From Solitalea canadensis DSM 3403 (GTDB taxonomy: Bacteria > Bacteroidota > Bacteroidia > Sphingobacteriales > Sphingobacteriaceae), in assembly GCF_000242635.2 (NCBI RefSeq), contig NC_017770.1, positions 124,001 to 188,000 on the forward strand: a stretch of DNA of 64,000 nt, in the 5' to 3' direction. The position numbers were made by a program, and so were the translations under genes. The notes beneath the pieces were generated by a model, which worked only from the letters and a program-made list of their open reading frames with translations, was not told the origin of the DNA and ran no database searches. Positions 27,902 to 35,543 of the stretch are shown here, piece by piece. The first letter of the stretch is position 1. Each line of letters opens with the position of its first letter.

Positions 27902-28807
27902 ATGAAATTATCACAATTATATACAAACAGATGGATGCTATGTTTAGCATTGGCTGCAACAACTTTGTCATCATGTAAAAAAGATGATAATCCTAATGGA
28001 TTACCTGAGGTTTCACCGGAGGATTATGTAGGTAAGGTTGATGGATATGGCAGCTCCGATGAGGTGTATGAGAAAAACCTGGTGGCTTACTGGAGCTTTG
28101 ATGATACAAAAAATGAAAAAATAAGTGGTATTGCACCAACCTCCTCTGCCAATGATGCACTTGTTCCTAACGGTGTAAGAGGAAAAGCCTTGAGTCTTAA
28201 TGCTGGTTGGATATATTATGGCTCCCAGTTTGCAAATTTTAAAACGGAAGCATTAAAAAGCTTTACCGTAAGTGCATGGGTACAGGTGTTGAACAATGGC
28301 TCAAAAAAAACCTTACCATTTACCATATCAAGACCGGGTATTTATCAGGGTAATGTAAACCTTGTTCTTGAAACTAACTCCAAACCGGCAACTGATTTGG
28401 ATAATTTAATAGTTAAGGCAGTTTATACTGATTTGAATGGTAATACGCAAGATAACCTTAATGCTCCTTGGCTGAGTTCGTATAAATCACCAAAACTGGG
28501 AGCTGACAAATGGACACATTTGGTGATCACCTATGATGCCGCCGCCAATAATATCCAAATTTGGGCTGATGGAGTTAAAATAGGTACTACTGATTATCAA
28601 AACAGGGGAACTAACTATTTTAAATCATGGGAACAAAATGAAGTAATTATAGGTTCCAATTACAACAGTATACCAGGCAAAGAGGTAAATGCAAATACTG
28701 AATTTGCCCCAATGACTGGTAAAATTGATGAAATAAGAGTCTATAATGCAGTGGTAGATGATGCTCATATCAAAACCCTCTTTAACTTGGGTGTTGCTAA
28801 TAAATAA
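27902..28807 (+). CDS. LamG-like (concanavalin-fold) surface lipoprotein
   Basis: 301 residues. Lipobox TLSSCKKDD anchors it. From about residue 58 it has the LamG/jelly-roll pattern: LVAYWSFDDTKNEKISG, then GVRGKALSLN, FTVSAWVQV, WTHLVITYDAAANNIQIWADGVKIG and the closing GKIDEIRVYNAVVDDAHI. These laminin-G-like domains bind glycans. It sits 23 bases after susD and probably acts as an extra surface glycan-binding protein of PUL 2 (SusE/F-like role, not homologous in fold). Confidence 0.88.
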   Translation: MKLSQLYTNRWMLCLALAATTLSSCKKDDNPNGLPEVSPEDYVGKVDGYGSSDEVYEKNLVAYWSFDDTKNEKISGIAPTSSANDALVPNGVRGKALSLNAGWIYYGSQFANFKTEALKSFTVSAWVQVLNNGSKKTLPFTISRPGIYQGNVNLVLETNSKPATDLDNLIVKAVYTDLNGNTQDNLNAPWLSSYKSPKLGADKWTHLVITYDAAANNIQIWADGVKIGTTDYQNRGTNYFKSWEQNEVIIGSNYNSIPGKEVNANTEFAPMTGKIDEIRVYNAVVDDAHIKTLFNLGVANK

Positions 28808-28821
28808 TACCCCTAAACCAA

Positions 28822-28854
28822 ACACACAGTTGCTGTTTTACGGCAACTGTGTGT
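28822..28854 (+). terminator. Terminator after the LamG lipoprotein gene
   Basis: ACACACAGTTGC (28822-28833) pairs perfectly with GCAACTGTGTGT (28843-28854), followed by AATTTATTTT. It ends the susC-susD-LamG transcript. Confidence 0.8.
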
Positions 28855-28959
28855 AATTTATTTTAATTGATGTGAAAATGATTGCCGTAGTAATCGTTGT
28901 GTATATTTTATAATTATTGTCCTTAAGAAAGGGTTATTAATGGTGTTACATCTCACGAA

Positions 28960-29220
28960 TGAAAATCAATTGTTTTTCAAGCTGATCAATAAGAAAATAA
29001 TTTGTTGTTTCTGCACGTTTGGGATTGGCCTGCTAAAGGTACTCTTTCTGTGCCGGGATTACAGCGCGTGCCCTTGAAAGCCTAACAGTTGGCTGATAAA
29101 AATATAAAATCGTTAAGTATAGTACAGTAGGATAAGCAGTTGAGTATACAATGGCCATTTCAGGAGCATGATAAATTCAGTACCAATAGTAGATTGTTAG
29201 AAACGAACGAAAAAATATAA
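28960..29220 (+). pseudogene. Remnant of GH29 alpha-L-fucosidase C-terminus
   Basis: In the frame running from 29002 the sequence reads LLFLHVWDWPAKGTLSVPGLQ, then PLKA-stop-QLADKN, SLSIVQ-stop-DKQLSIQWP and LLETNEKI-stop at 29218-29220. This matches the C-terminal beta domain of GH29 alpha-L-fucosidases, which typically have HV.DWP..G.L.VPGL, then .AYLLADK, then L.I.LP..APDK, then VLE. At least three in-frame stops precede the natural end (including a TAA at 28990), so it is dead. The catalytic domain is missing. It lies between the LamG lipoprotein and GH3 genes, where an enzyme gene of PUL 2 would be expected. Confidence 0.75.
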
Positions 29221-29353
29221 CGATTTGAAAGAAGGAGGATTTATTCCTGCTACTTAGATGAGGGATGTTATAAAGTTAAAAAATGGATTAAAAAAATCAG
29301 GATTCGACATCCTGTAATCACATCTTTTCAACAAAAAGTATTTAATAAAAACA

Positions 29354-29407
29354 TGAAAAAGGTTTTAGTGCTCGTATTGAGCATTAATGGAACCCTTTGC
29401 CTATAAG
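29354..29407 (+). other. Isolated signal-peptide-like ORF, possible gene remnant
   Basis: ATG AAA AAG followed by hydrophobic codons (VLVLVLSINGTLCL) then TAA, 17 codons. This looks like the start of an exported protein that stops at once. It could be the 5' scar of a deleted gene. No downstream continuation is recognised. Confidence 0.25.
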
Positions 29408-29513
29408 TTAGCTTAAGCAGTGCAAAATCAGTTTCAGCAGGTTGCTGTATTAAATAAGAATTAGACTCTCAATAATGAGGTAATAGATACTGAACATTAA
29501 TTAAAAACATTAT

Positions 29514-31829
29514 ATGAAAAAAGCTTTAGGATTACTGGTTGGGTTGAGTTGCCTTGCATCGGTTTCGGTAGCTCAACAAAAAAAGATGCAGCATACATCT
29601 GGGGAGATGGATGCTTTTGTAAATGACCTAATGTCGAAAATGACATTGGAAGAAAAAATTGGACAGCTTAATCTGGTAACACCAGGTGGCGGTATTTTAA
29701 CAGGCGCTGTTGTTAGCCAGAGTGTTGAGAAGAAGATTATGAATGGGAGTGTAGGCGGCATGTTTGGCATTATTGGTCCCGAGAAAATCCGGAAAGCCCA
29801 GGAGTTAGCGGTGAATAAATCGCGCTTAAAAATTCCAATGATTTTTGGTTCTGATGTTATCCATGGACACAAAACTACGTTTCCGATTCCTTTGGGGTTG
29901 GCAGCTTCCTGGAATATTGAATTGATTGAAAAAAGTGCACAGATTGCAGCTAAGGAGGCCACTGCAGATGGCTTAAACTGGGTTTTTTCACCAATGGTGG
30001 ATGTTGCCAGAGATCCTCGCTGGGGGCGTATTGCCGAAGGTTCGGGGGAGGATCCTTACCTGGGTTCATTGATTGCAAAGGCCATGGTAAAGGGGTATCA
30101 AGGTGATAATACCTACTCATCGGCTACAAATTTGATGGCTTGTGTTAAGCATTTTGCATTGTATGGTGCAGCAGAAGCAGGTAGAGATTACAATAGTGTT
30201 GATATGAGCCGCCAAAAAATGTATGAGTTCTATTTGCCTCCATACAAAGCGGCAGTTGAAGCAGGGGTAGGTAGCGTAATGTCGTCATTTAATGAGGTTG
30301 AAGGTGTTCCGGCAACCGGAAACCAATGGTTGTTAACCGATCTTTTGCGTAAACAATGGGGGTTTAACGGTATGGTAGTTTCCGATTATACGTCTGTAAA
30401 TGAAATGATGGAGCATGGTATGGGAAATTTGCAGGAGGTGTCGGCCTTGGCCATAAAAGCAGGTTTAGATATGGATATGGTTGGTGAAGGGTATTTATCT
30501 ACTTTGCAAAAATCATTACAGGAAGGTAAAGTATCGGAGACCGATATCAACTTGGCTTGTCGTCGGATTTTGGAAGCCAAGTATAAATTAGGTTTATTTT
30601 CTGATCCGTATAAATTCATTAACGAAAAACGGGCAGCCACAGAAATTTTAACTACACAATCGCTCAGTTTTTCTCGTGAGGCTGCTACACGTTCTTTTGT
30701 ATTATTGAAAAATGAAAAACAGGTTTTGCCGCTGAAAAAAACAGGAACTATCGCATTGATTGGCCCTTTAGCTGATAGTAAGCGCAATATGCTAGGCACC
30801 TGGGCTGTATCCGGAAACTGGAAAACATCGGTTTCTGTAAAGGAGGGATTGATGAATGCAGTAGGTACTCATGCAAAGGTTTTGTATGCAAAGGGGGCAA
30901 ACATTAGTGATGACAGTGCTTTTGCTCGTCGGGTTAATACCTTTGGCGTTGAGATAGATATTGATAAACGCTCATCAAAAGAGTTGCTGGATGAAGCATT
31001 ATCCATCGCACAACAGTCTGATGTTATTATTGTAGCTGTTGGAGAAGCTGCAGATATGAGTGGTGAAGCTGCCAGCCGAACCGATATAAATATTCCTGAA
31101 AGTCAAAAAGAACTGTTAAAAGCACTCGTACAAACAGGAAAGCCGGTGGTGATGGTGTTGTTTAACGGTCGTCCTTTAACATTATCATGGGAAAATGAAC
31201 ATTTGAACGCCATTTTGGATGTATGGGCACCCGGACATCAGGCTGGAAATGCAATTGCTGATGTGTTGTTTGGAGACTATAATCCGTCTGGCAAAATAAC
31301 GGTAACGTTTCCTAAAAATGTCGGACAAGTTCCGATGTATTACAATCATAAAAATACCGGACGCCCGTATGACGACCGCAATCGTTTTACGTCAAAGTAT
31401 TTGGATATGCCCGATAATGCACCAATGTATCCTTTTGGATATGGTTTAAGTTACACCACCTTTCAGTACGGTGATGTAACAATTGATCAAGACACCATAA
31501 AGCCCGGTGAAACAATAACAGCGAAAGTAACTATTACAAATACAGGAAATTATGATGGTGTTGAAACGGTCCAATTGTATATTCAGGATGTTATTGCCTC
31601 GGTAGCTCCTCCGGTAAAAACTCTTAAGGGTTTTAAACAGATCAGTTTGAAGAAGGGAGAAAGTAAAGTGGTTGAGTTCGTGATTTCAGAGGAAGATCTG
31701 CGGTTCTATAATGCCAATCTGGAGCATGTTTCGGAAGCAGGCGATTTTAATTTGTTTATAGGACCTAATTCAAGAGATGCGAAAAGATTAGGATTCACCT
31801 TGATCAAGCAAAGTCAATTGAATCCATAG
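29514..31829 (+). CDS. bglX: GH3 beta-glucosidase, BglX-like, exported
   Basis: 771 residues, normal for BglX. Signal peptide (to about VSVAQ). N-terminal GH3 barrel with KIPMIFGSDVIHGHKTTFPIPLG (106-128; shortened here), RDPRWGRIAEGSGEDPYL and the nucleophile Asp291 in GMVVSDYTSV. The second domain carries GEAADMSGEAASRTDI, whose SGEA Glu is the expected acid/base. A fibronectin III-like C-terminal domain (about 665-765) completes it. It releases glucose or related sugars from beta-linked oligosaccharides in the periplasm. It is the only intact glycosidase of PUL 2. Confidence 0.93.
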   Translation: MKKALGLLVGLSCLASVSVAQQKKMQHTSGEMDAFVNDLMSKMTLEEKIGQLNLVTPGGGILTGAVVSQSVEKKIMNGSVGGMFGIIGPEKIRKAQELAVNKSRLKIPMIFGSDVIHGHKTTFPIPLGLAASWNIELIEKSAQIAAKEATADGLNWVFSPMVDVARDPRWGRIAEGSGEDPYLGSLIAKAMVKGYQGDNTYSSATNLMACVKHFALYGAAEAGRDYNSVDMSRQKMYEFYLPPYKAAVEAGVGSVMSSFNEVEGVPATGNQWLLTDLLRKQWGFNGMVVSDYTSVNEMMEHGMGNLQEVSALAIKAGLDMDMVGEGYLSTLQKSLQEGKVSETDINLACRRILEAKYKLGLFSDPYKFINEKRAATEILTTQSLSFSREAATRSFVLLKNEKQVLPLKKTGTIALIGPLADSKRNMLGTWAVSGNWKTSVSVKEGLMNAVGTHAKVLYAKGANISDDSAFARRVNTFGVEIDIDKRSSKELLDEALSIAQQSDVIIVAVGEAADMSGEAASRTDINIPESQKELLKALVQTGKPVVMVLFNGRPLTLSWENEHLNAILDVWAPGHQAGNAIADVLFGDYNPSGKITVTFPKNVGQVPMYYNHKNTGRPYDDRNRFTSKYLDMPDNAPMYPFGYGLSYTTFQYGDVTIDQDTIKPGETITAKVTITNTGNYDGVETVQLYIQDVIASVAPPVKTLKGFKQISLKKGESKVVEFVISEEDLRFYNANLEHVSEAGDFNLFIGPNSRDAKRLGFTLIKQSQLNP

Positions 31830-31851
31830 TGGAAATATTTAATTAGAGGTT

Positions 31852-31889
31852 AAAGAAGAGTTTGTACAGCGAGTATAAGCTCTTCTTTT
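31852..31889. terminator. Imperfect bidirectional terminator
   Basis: AAAGAAGAG at 31852-31860 pairs with CTCTTCTTT at 31880-31888, with the inner stem (TTTGTAC/GTATAAG) imperfect. It lies between the convergent GH3 and PdxR/MocR genes. Confidence 0.7.
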
Positions 31890-31925
31890 ATGCTAATAAG
31901 CAATTGCAAATGCTGTTTTGAGAAT

Positions 31926-33392
31926 TTAGTCGGCAGTGATTAATTTTAAGCACTTTTCTATAATCTCAACAGCTTCAGTCAATTCTTTTTCGTTTAATGA
32001 AGCAAATCCGAATCGCAAAGCATTTTGTTTTTCATTAATATTAGAAATCAGTAGACGGTCCCTTCGTGTTAATTCGTAAAGTTTGGTAACCTCACTATTT
32101 TTATTGAGTTTCAGCCAAATTGCCATTCCTCCTGGTGGCAGGGTGTAGGTAATGTAGTCGCTTAGTTTTTCCTTTAATAAATGGTCTAAAAAATCTCTGC
32201 GTTGGTGATAAATTTTTCGCGCTTTTTTTAGATGCCGTTTTAGTTCCCCATCTTTAATTAATGCCGCCAATGCATCTTGCATATAGCTGTCTCCGCCAAC
32301 ATCAACCGTCTTTCTAAACAGTGTGGCTTGTTCAATAAAATTGGCAGGAGCCACCATAAAACCAATTCGTACAGAGGGGTCTAATACTTTTGAAAACGAG
32401 CCCACATAAATAACATTCCCATGGTGATTGCCGCTTGCTAAAGGCAGGTAAGGTGATGAGGCATAGTGATAATCGTAATCGTAATCATCTTCAATAATGG
32501 CAAATGAAAACTGCTTAGAGAGTTCCAGTAATTTTATTCTTCTTTCCGAACTCAAAGTAACGGTGGTAGGATAATGATGATGGGGAATGATATATATTAA
32601 ACCGATTTTCTTCTGGGTGCAAATGGCCTCCACTTCGTCCATATTCAATCCGTTTTCATCCACACTCACCTCTATTAGGTTAACTCCCAATTGCTCAAAA
32701 ATCTTATTGGCCATTGTGTAGTTCGGTTTGCCAACAAGTACGGTGGTTTTGGGATCAGATAGAAGATGAGCAGCTACATAAATACTCATTTGTGCACCAT
32801 GGGTAATCAATAAATTATCAACTGAAATAGTTAATCCCCTGGTTTCTGACAAGTATCTGACCAATTCTTGCCGCAAGTTGATCGTACCTTGACTAGCTTC
32901 TTGTTCTGCCTTGTTGGAGGTGTGTTTACGGGATGTAAGTGTACGGTAGGTTTTTAGCAATGAATCAATGGGTGAAATCCTGATATCTGGTCGGCCATCA
33001 TCAATAACGAGTTGAGGAATAGGATGATCATGCTCTTTTTTTACAATGTTTTCTACTGTTTTAAAACGAATGGGAAATGGGTTGTTATAGCTCGGTGGAG
33101 GAGTGTTTTTATTCCATTTTTTTGGCTTTAGATGCGGAATGTTCTCAGCTACAAAGGCATGTTTTTGAGGGATGATGGTAATCCAGTCTTGTGAATTTAG
33201 TTCTTCATAGGCAGCAATTACCGTTTTCCGGTGTACACCTAATAGTTTCGATAACTCACGTGTTCCTGGTAAAATTGTTCCGGGTTTTAAGACTCCATTA
33301 CTGATTGCATTGATGATTGCAATAGTAATTTGCCTGTAAATCGGAGTGTTGTTGGCTTTATTAATGGAAATAAGTGTGTCAAACGGAAACAT
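31926..33392 (-). CDS. MocR/PdxR-type GntR regulator with aminotransferase domain
   Basis: 488 residues. Winged helix-turn-helix at about 18-80 (PIYRQITIAI, GTILPGTRELSKLLGVHRKTVIAAY), then a fold-type I aminotransferase domain (about 115-480) with the PLP lysine in VGSFSKVLDPSVR (Lys335) and the Asp of EDDYDYDYHY. MocR proteins sense PLP or related amines; PdxR members regulate vitamin B6 synthesis. It is divergent from an acetyltransferase and a yggS gene (PLP homeostasis), which fits a B6-related role. No pdxS/pdxT genes are in the window. Confidence 0.92.
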   Translation of the reverse strand: MFPFDTLISINKANNTPIYRQITIAIINAISNGVLKPGTILPGTRELSKLLGVHRKTVIAAYEELNSQDWITIIPQKHAFVAENIPHLKPKKWNKNTPPPSYNNPFPIRFKTVENIVKKEHDHPIPQLVIDDGRPDIRISPIDSLLKTYRTLTSRKHTSNKAEQEASQGTINLRQELVRYLSETRGLTISVDNLLITHGAQMSIYVAAHLLSDPKTTVLVGKPNYTMANKIFEQLGVNLIEVSVDENGLNMDEVEAICTQKKIGLIYIIPHHHYPTTVTLSSERRIKLLELSKQFSFAIIEDDYDYDYHYASSPYLPLASGNHHGNVIYVGSFSKVLDPSVRIGFMVAPANFIEQATLFRKTVDVGGDSYMQDALAALIKDGELKRHLKKARKIYHQRRDFLDHLLKEKLSDYITYTLPPGGMAIWLKLNKNSEVTKLYELTRRDRLLISNINEKQNALRFGFASLNEKELTEAVEIIEKCLKLITAD

Positions 33393-33479
33393 ACTGGACT
33401 ACTAGTTAAGTTTAAACTGGGTGGTAAAGGTAGTCCTTATTCAAATTAGTTTTGCTGTCATTAAAAAATTAGTTAAACA

Positions 33480-33929
33480 ATGGATTACAAAATCAAAAAA
33501 GCGAGCTTGTTGGATCTGAATGAAACCGCCGAACTATTCAACCTTTATCGAATTTTCTATCGCCAGGAATCGGATGTAAAGCGGGGAAAAGCATTTTTGA
33601 AGGACAGGTTTCAGAACAATGAGTCGGATATTTTTCTGGCAATAGTTGATGGAAAAGCGGTTGGGTTTGTTCAATTGTACAAATTATTTCACTACACCAA
33701 ACTACAGAAACAATGGCTACTCAGTGATTTGTTTGTGCACCCTGATTACAGAGGCAATGGACTTTCAGTTGCTTTAATTGATCGTAGCAAACAATGGTGC
33801 GAAGAAACTGATGCCTGTGGATTAATGTTGGAAACTGAGAAAACGAATGATGTGGGTAATCAATTATATCCGCGCTGCGGTTTTGAATACGATGGTTTAC
33901 ACAATTATTACCATTGGTGGAAAAAATAA
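33480..33929 (+). CDS. GNAT-family N-acetyltransferase
   Basis: 149 residues. The acetyl-CoA-binding motif A is LSDLFVHPDYRGNGLSVALI (about 81-100), followed by a motif B containing LYPRCGFEYDGLHNYYHW. Genes of this type often sit next to MocR regulators and are their targets, which the divergent arrangement with 31926-33392 allows. Substrate unknown. Confidence 0.88.
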   Translation: MDYKIKKASLLDLNETAELFNLYRIFYRQESDVKRGKAFLKDRFQNNESDIFLAIVDGKAVGFVQLYKLFHYTKLQKQWLLSDLFVHPDYRGNGLSVALIDRSKQWCEETDACGLMLETEKTNDVGNQLYPRCGFEYDGLHNYYHWWKK

Positions 33930-33956
33930 TAGGTACCTGTCTAATCAACAGCAAGA

Positions 33957-34688
33957 ATGAAAGAAGCAATAGTAGCCAATCTGGAATTGGTTCACCTCCG
34001 AATTAAAAATGCATGTAAGCAAGCTGGAAGGGATACAAATGATGTACAGCTGCTATTGGCAACCAAAACGGTTCCTGCGGAAAAAATAAGAATTGCCATT
34101 GAAGCAGGTGAAAAACTCATTGGCGAAAATAAAGTTCAGGAATTCAGCGCCAAAGATGAGGGCTTGACAGGATTGAATATCGAGCGGCATTTTATTGGGC
34201 ATTTGCAGACAAATAAAATAAAAGAGGTATTGAAATTTGCATCCTGTATTCAATCGTTGGATAGGCTGAAGGTAGCTCAGGAATTGGATAGACGTCTGCA
34301 GGTTGAGGGGAGAAGTACAGAGGTGTTTGTGCAGGTCAATACTTCTTACGAGCAAAGTAAATTTGGAATCCTGCCTGATGAGGCTGTTGCTTTTATTCGG
34401 ACAATCAAGAATTATGATACCTTAACTATCCGGGGACTAATGACTATTGGATTGCTAGATGTAGAAAAGGAAAGAATGCGCCCTTCGCTAATTTTATTGC
34501 GGGAAACAAGGGATAAGATTCTCCACGAAGGTATAGAAGGAATAGAAAATCTAAAACTTTCCATGGGTATGTCACAAGATCTTGAAATGGCCATTACCGA
34601 AGGAACTAACCTTGTTCGCGTTGGAACTGCTATCTTTGGCAACCGATTTTTGGGAAAAGAGATTTGGAATGAAAATATAGCTGAGTAA
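33957..34688 (+). CDS. yggS: YggS-family PLP homeostasis protein
   Basis: 243 residues, the usual length. It has the fold-type III PLP barrel with LLLATKTV (PLP-binding Lys37), IGENKVQEF, HFIGHLQTNKIK, IQSLDR, VQVNTS.EQSKFG, IRGLMTIG and the phosphate-binding LSMGMSQDLEMAI...GTNLVRVGTAIFG. YggS/PLPBP has no known catalysis and buffers PLP and amino acid pools. It follows the acetyltransferase by 27 bases. Confidence 0.95.
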   Translation: MKEAIVANLELVHLRIKNACKQAGRDTNDVQLLLATKTVPAEKIRIAIEAGEKLIGENKVQEFSAKDEGLTGLNIERHFIGHLQTNKIKEVLKFASCIQSLDRLKVAQELDRRLQVEGRSTEVFVQVNTSYEQSKFGILPDEAVAFIRTIKNYDTLTIRGLMTIGLLDVEKERMRPSLILLRETRDKILHEGIEGIENLKLSMGMSQDLEMAITEGTNLVRVGTAIFGNRFLGKEIWNENIAE

Positions 34689-34724
34689 AAGCACAGTCTT
34701 CCGGATCGATTAAAACAGGCTAGC

Positions 34725-35447
34725 ATGGATATATACGAATTAACCATAACCGACAGAGAAAAAGTAGCACTGGATGATGTGTTTTTCAGTGAAGAAAACA
34801 AGGCAGCTTTATTACAAGTAATTAAAGAGCATCATTACCAGGAAGAGTTGAAGAAGTATAATCTTCAAGTAGATAATAAGATTCTGTTGCACGGTTATTC
34901 AGGTTGTGGTAAAACGACAACGGCAAAAGCTATAGCCACAGCTTTAAATAAAAACATCATCATTGTTGATTTAAGTTCATTGGTAAGTGCACGAATTGGT
35001 GAAACGTCAAAAAATATTAAAGCCATTTTTGAAACAGCAGCAAGACAAAGAGCAGTATTGTTTTTAGACGAGTTTGACCAGATTGGGAAAATGAGAGGTG
35101 ACGATGATAATAAGGATGTAGGTGAGATGAGACGTTTGGTAAATACAATAATTCAACAGATTGATTATTTCTCTAACAGTAGCTTGCTGATTTGTGCCAC
35201 TAATCATTATGACATTCTAGACACGGCTTTATTGCGTAGATTTCAGTTGCGATTAAAATTTGAAATGCCCAATAAGGACGAATTGGATGCCTATTACGAT
35301 AAACTTTTTGAGCCATTCCCAATTCATTTGCAAAGTATACCCCGAAAATACGGTATCTCTTATGCCGAAACCAAAGATTACATACATACAACGTTGAAAA
35401 GGAAGATTATTCAAGACTTGGAAAGTAGGGTTGTGGTTGAAAACTGA
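34725..35447 (+). CDS. Stand-alone AAA+ ATPase
   Basis: 240 residues. Walker A GYSGCGKTTT (57-66), Walker B VLFLDEFD (111-118), sensor 1 Asn160 (ICATNHYDILD) and arginine finger LLRRF (Arg171/172). The classic-clade AAA order is complete, with a short N-terminal segment (1-50) and no fused effector. Related stand-alone ATPases are often encoded beside a subtilisin-like protease, but none is visible here. It lies 36 bases after yggS. The substrate is unknown. Confidence 0.88.
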   Translation: MDIYELTITDREKVALDDVFFSEENKAALLQVIKEHHYQEELKKYNLQVDNKILLHGYSGCGKTTTAKAIATALNKNIIIVDLSSLVSARIGETSKNIKAIFETAARQRAVLFLDEFDQIGKMRGDDDNKDVGEMRRLVNTIIQQIDYFSNSSLLICATNHYDILDTALLRRFQLRLKFEMPNKDELDAYYDKLFEPFPIHLQSIPRKYGISYAETKDYIHTTLKRKIIQDLESRVVVEN

Positions 35448-35482
35448 TAAATGTAGTGAAATGAGTGGTCTCATTTAAGAAA

Positions 35483-35521
35483 TACAAAAGAGCTTATACG
35501 ATCTGTATAAGCTCTTTTGTA
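35483..35521. terminator. Bidirectional terminator, 17-bp stem
   Basis: TACAAAAGAGCTTATAC pairs perfectly with GTATAAGCTCTTTTGTA around loop GATCT. It serves the convergent AAA+ and DUF5916 genes and shares its core with the hairpin at 22425-22462. Confidence 0.9.
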
Positions 35522-35543
35522 CTGGGGCGTAAATGAAGGATGA

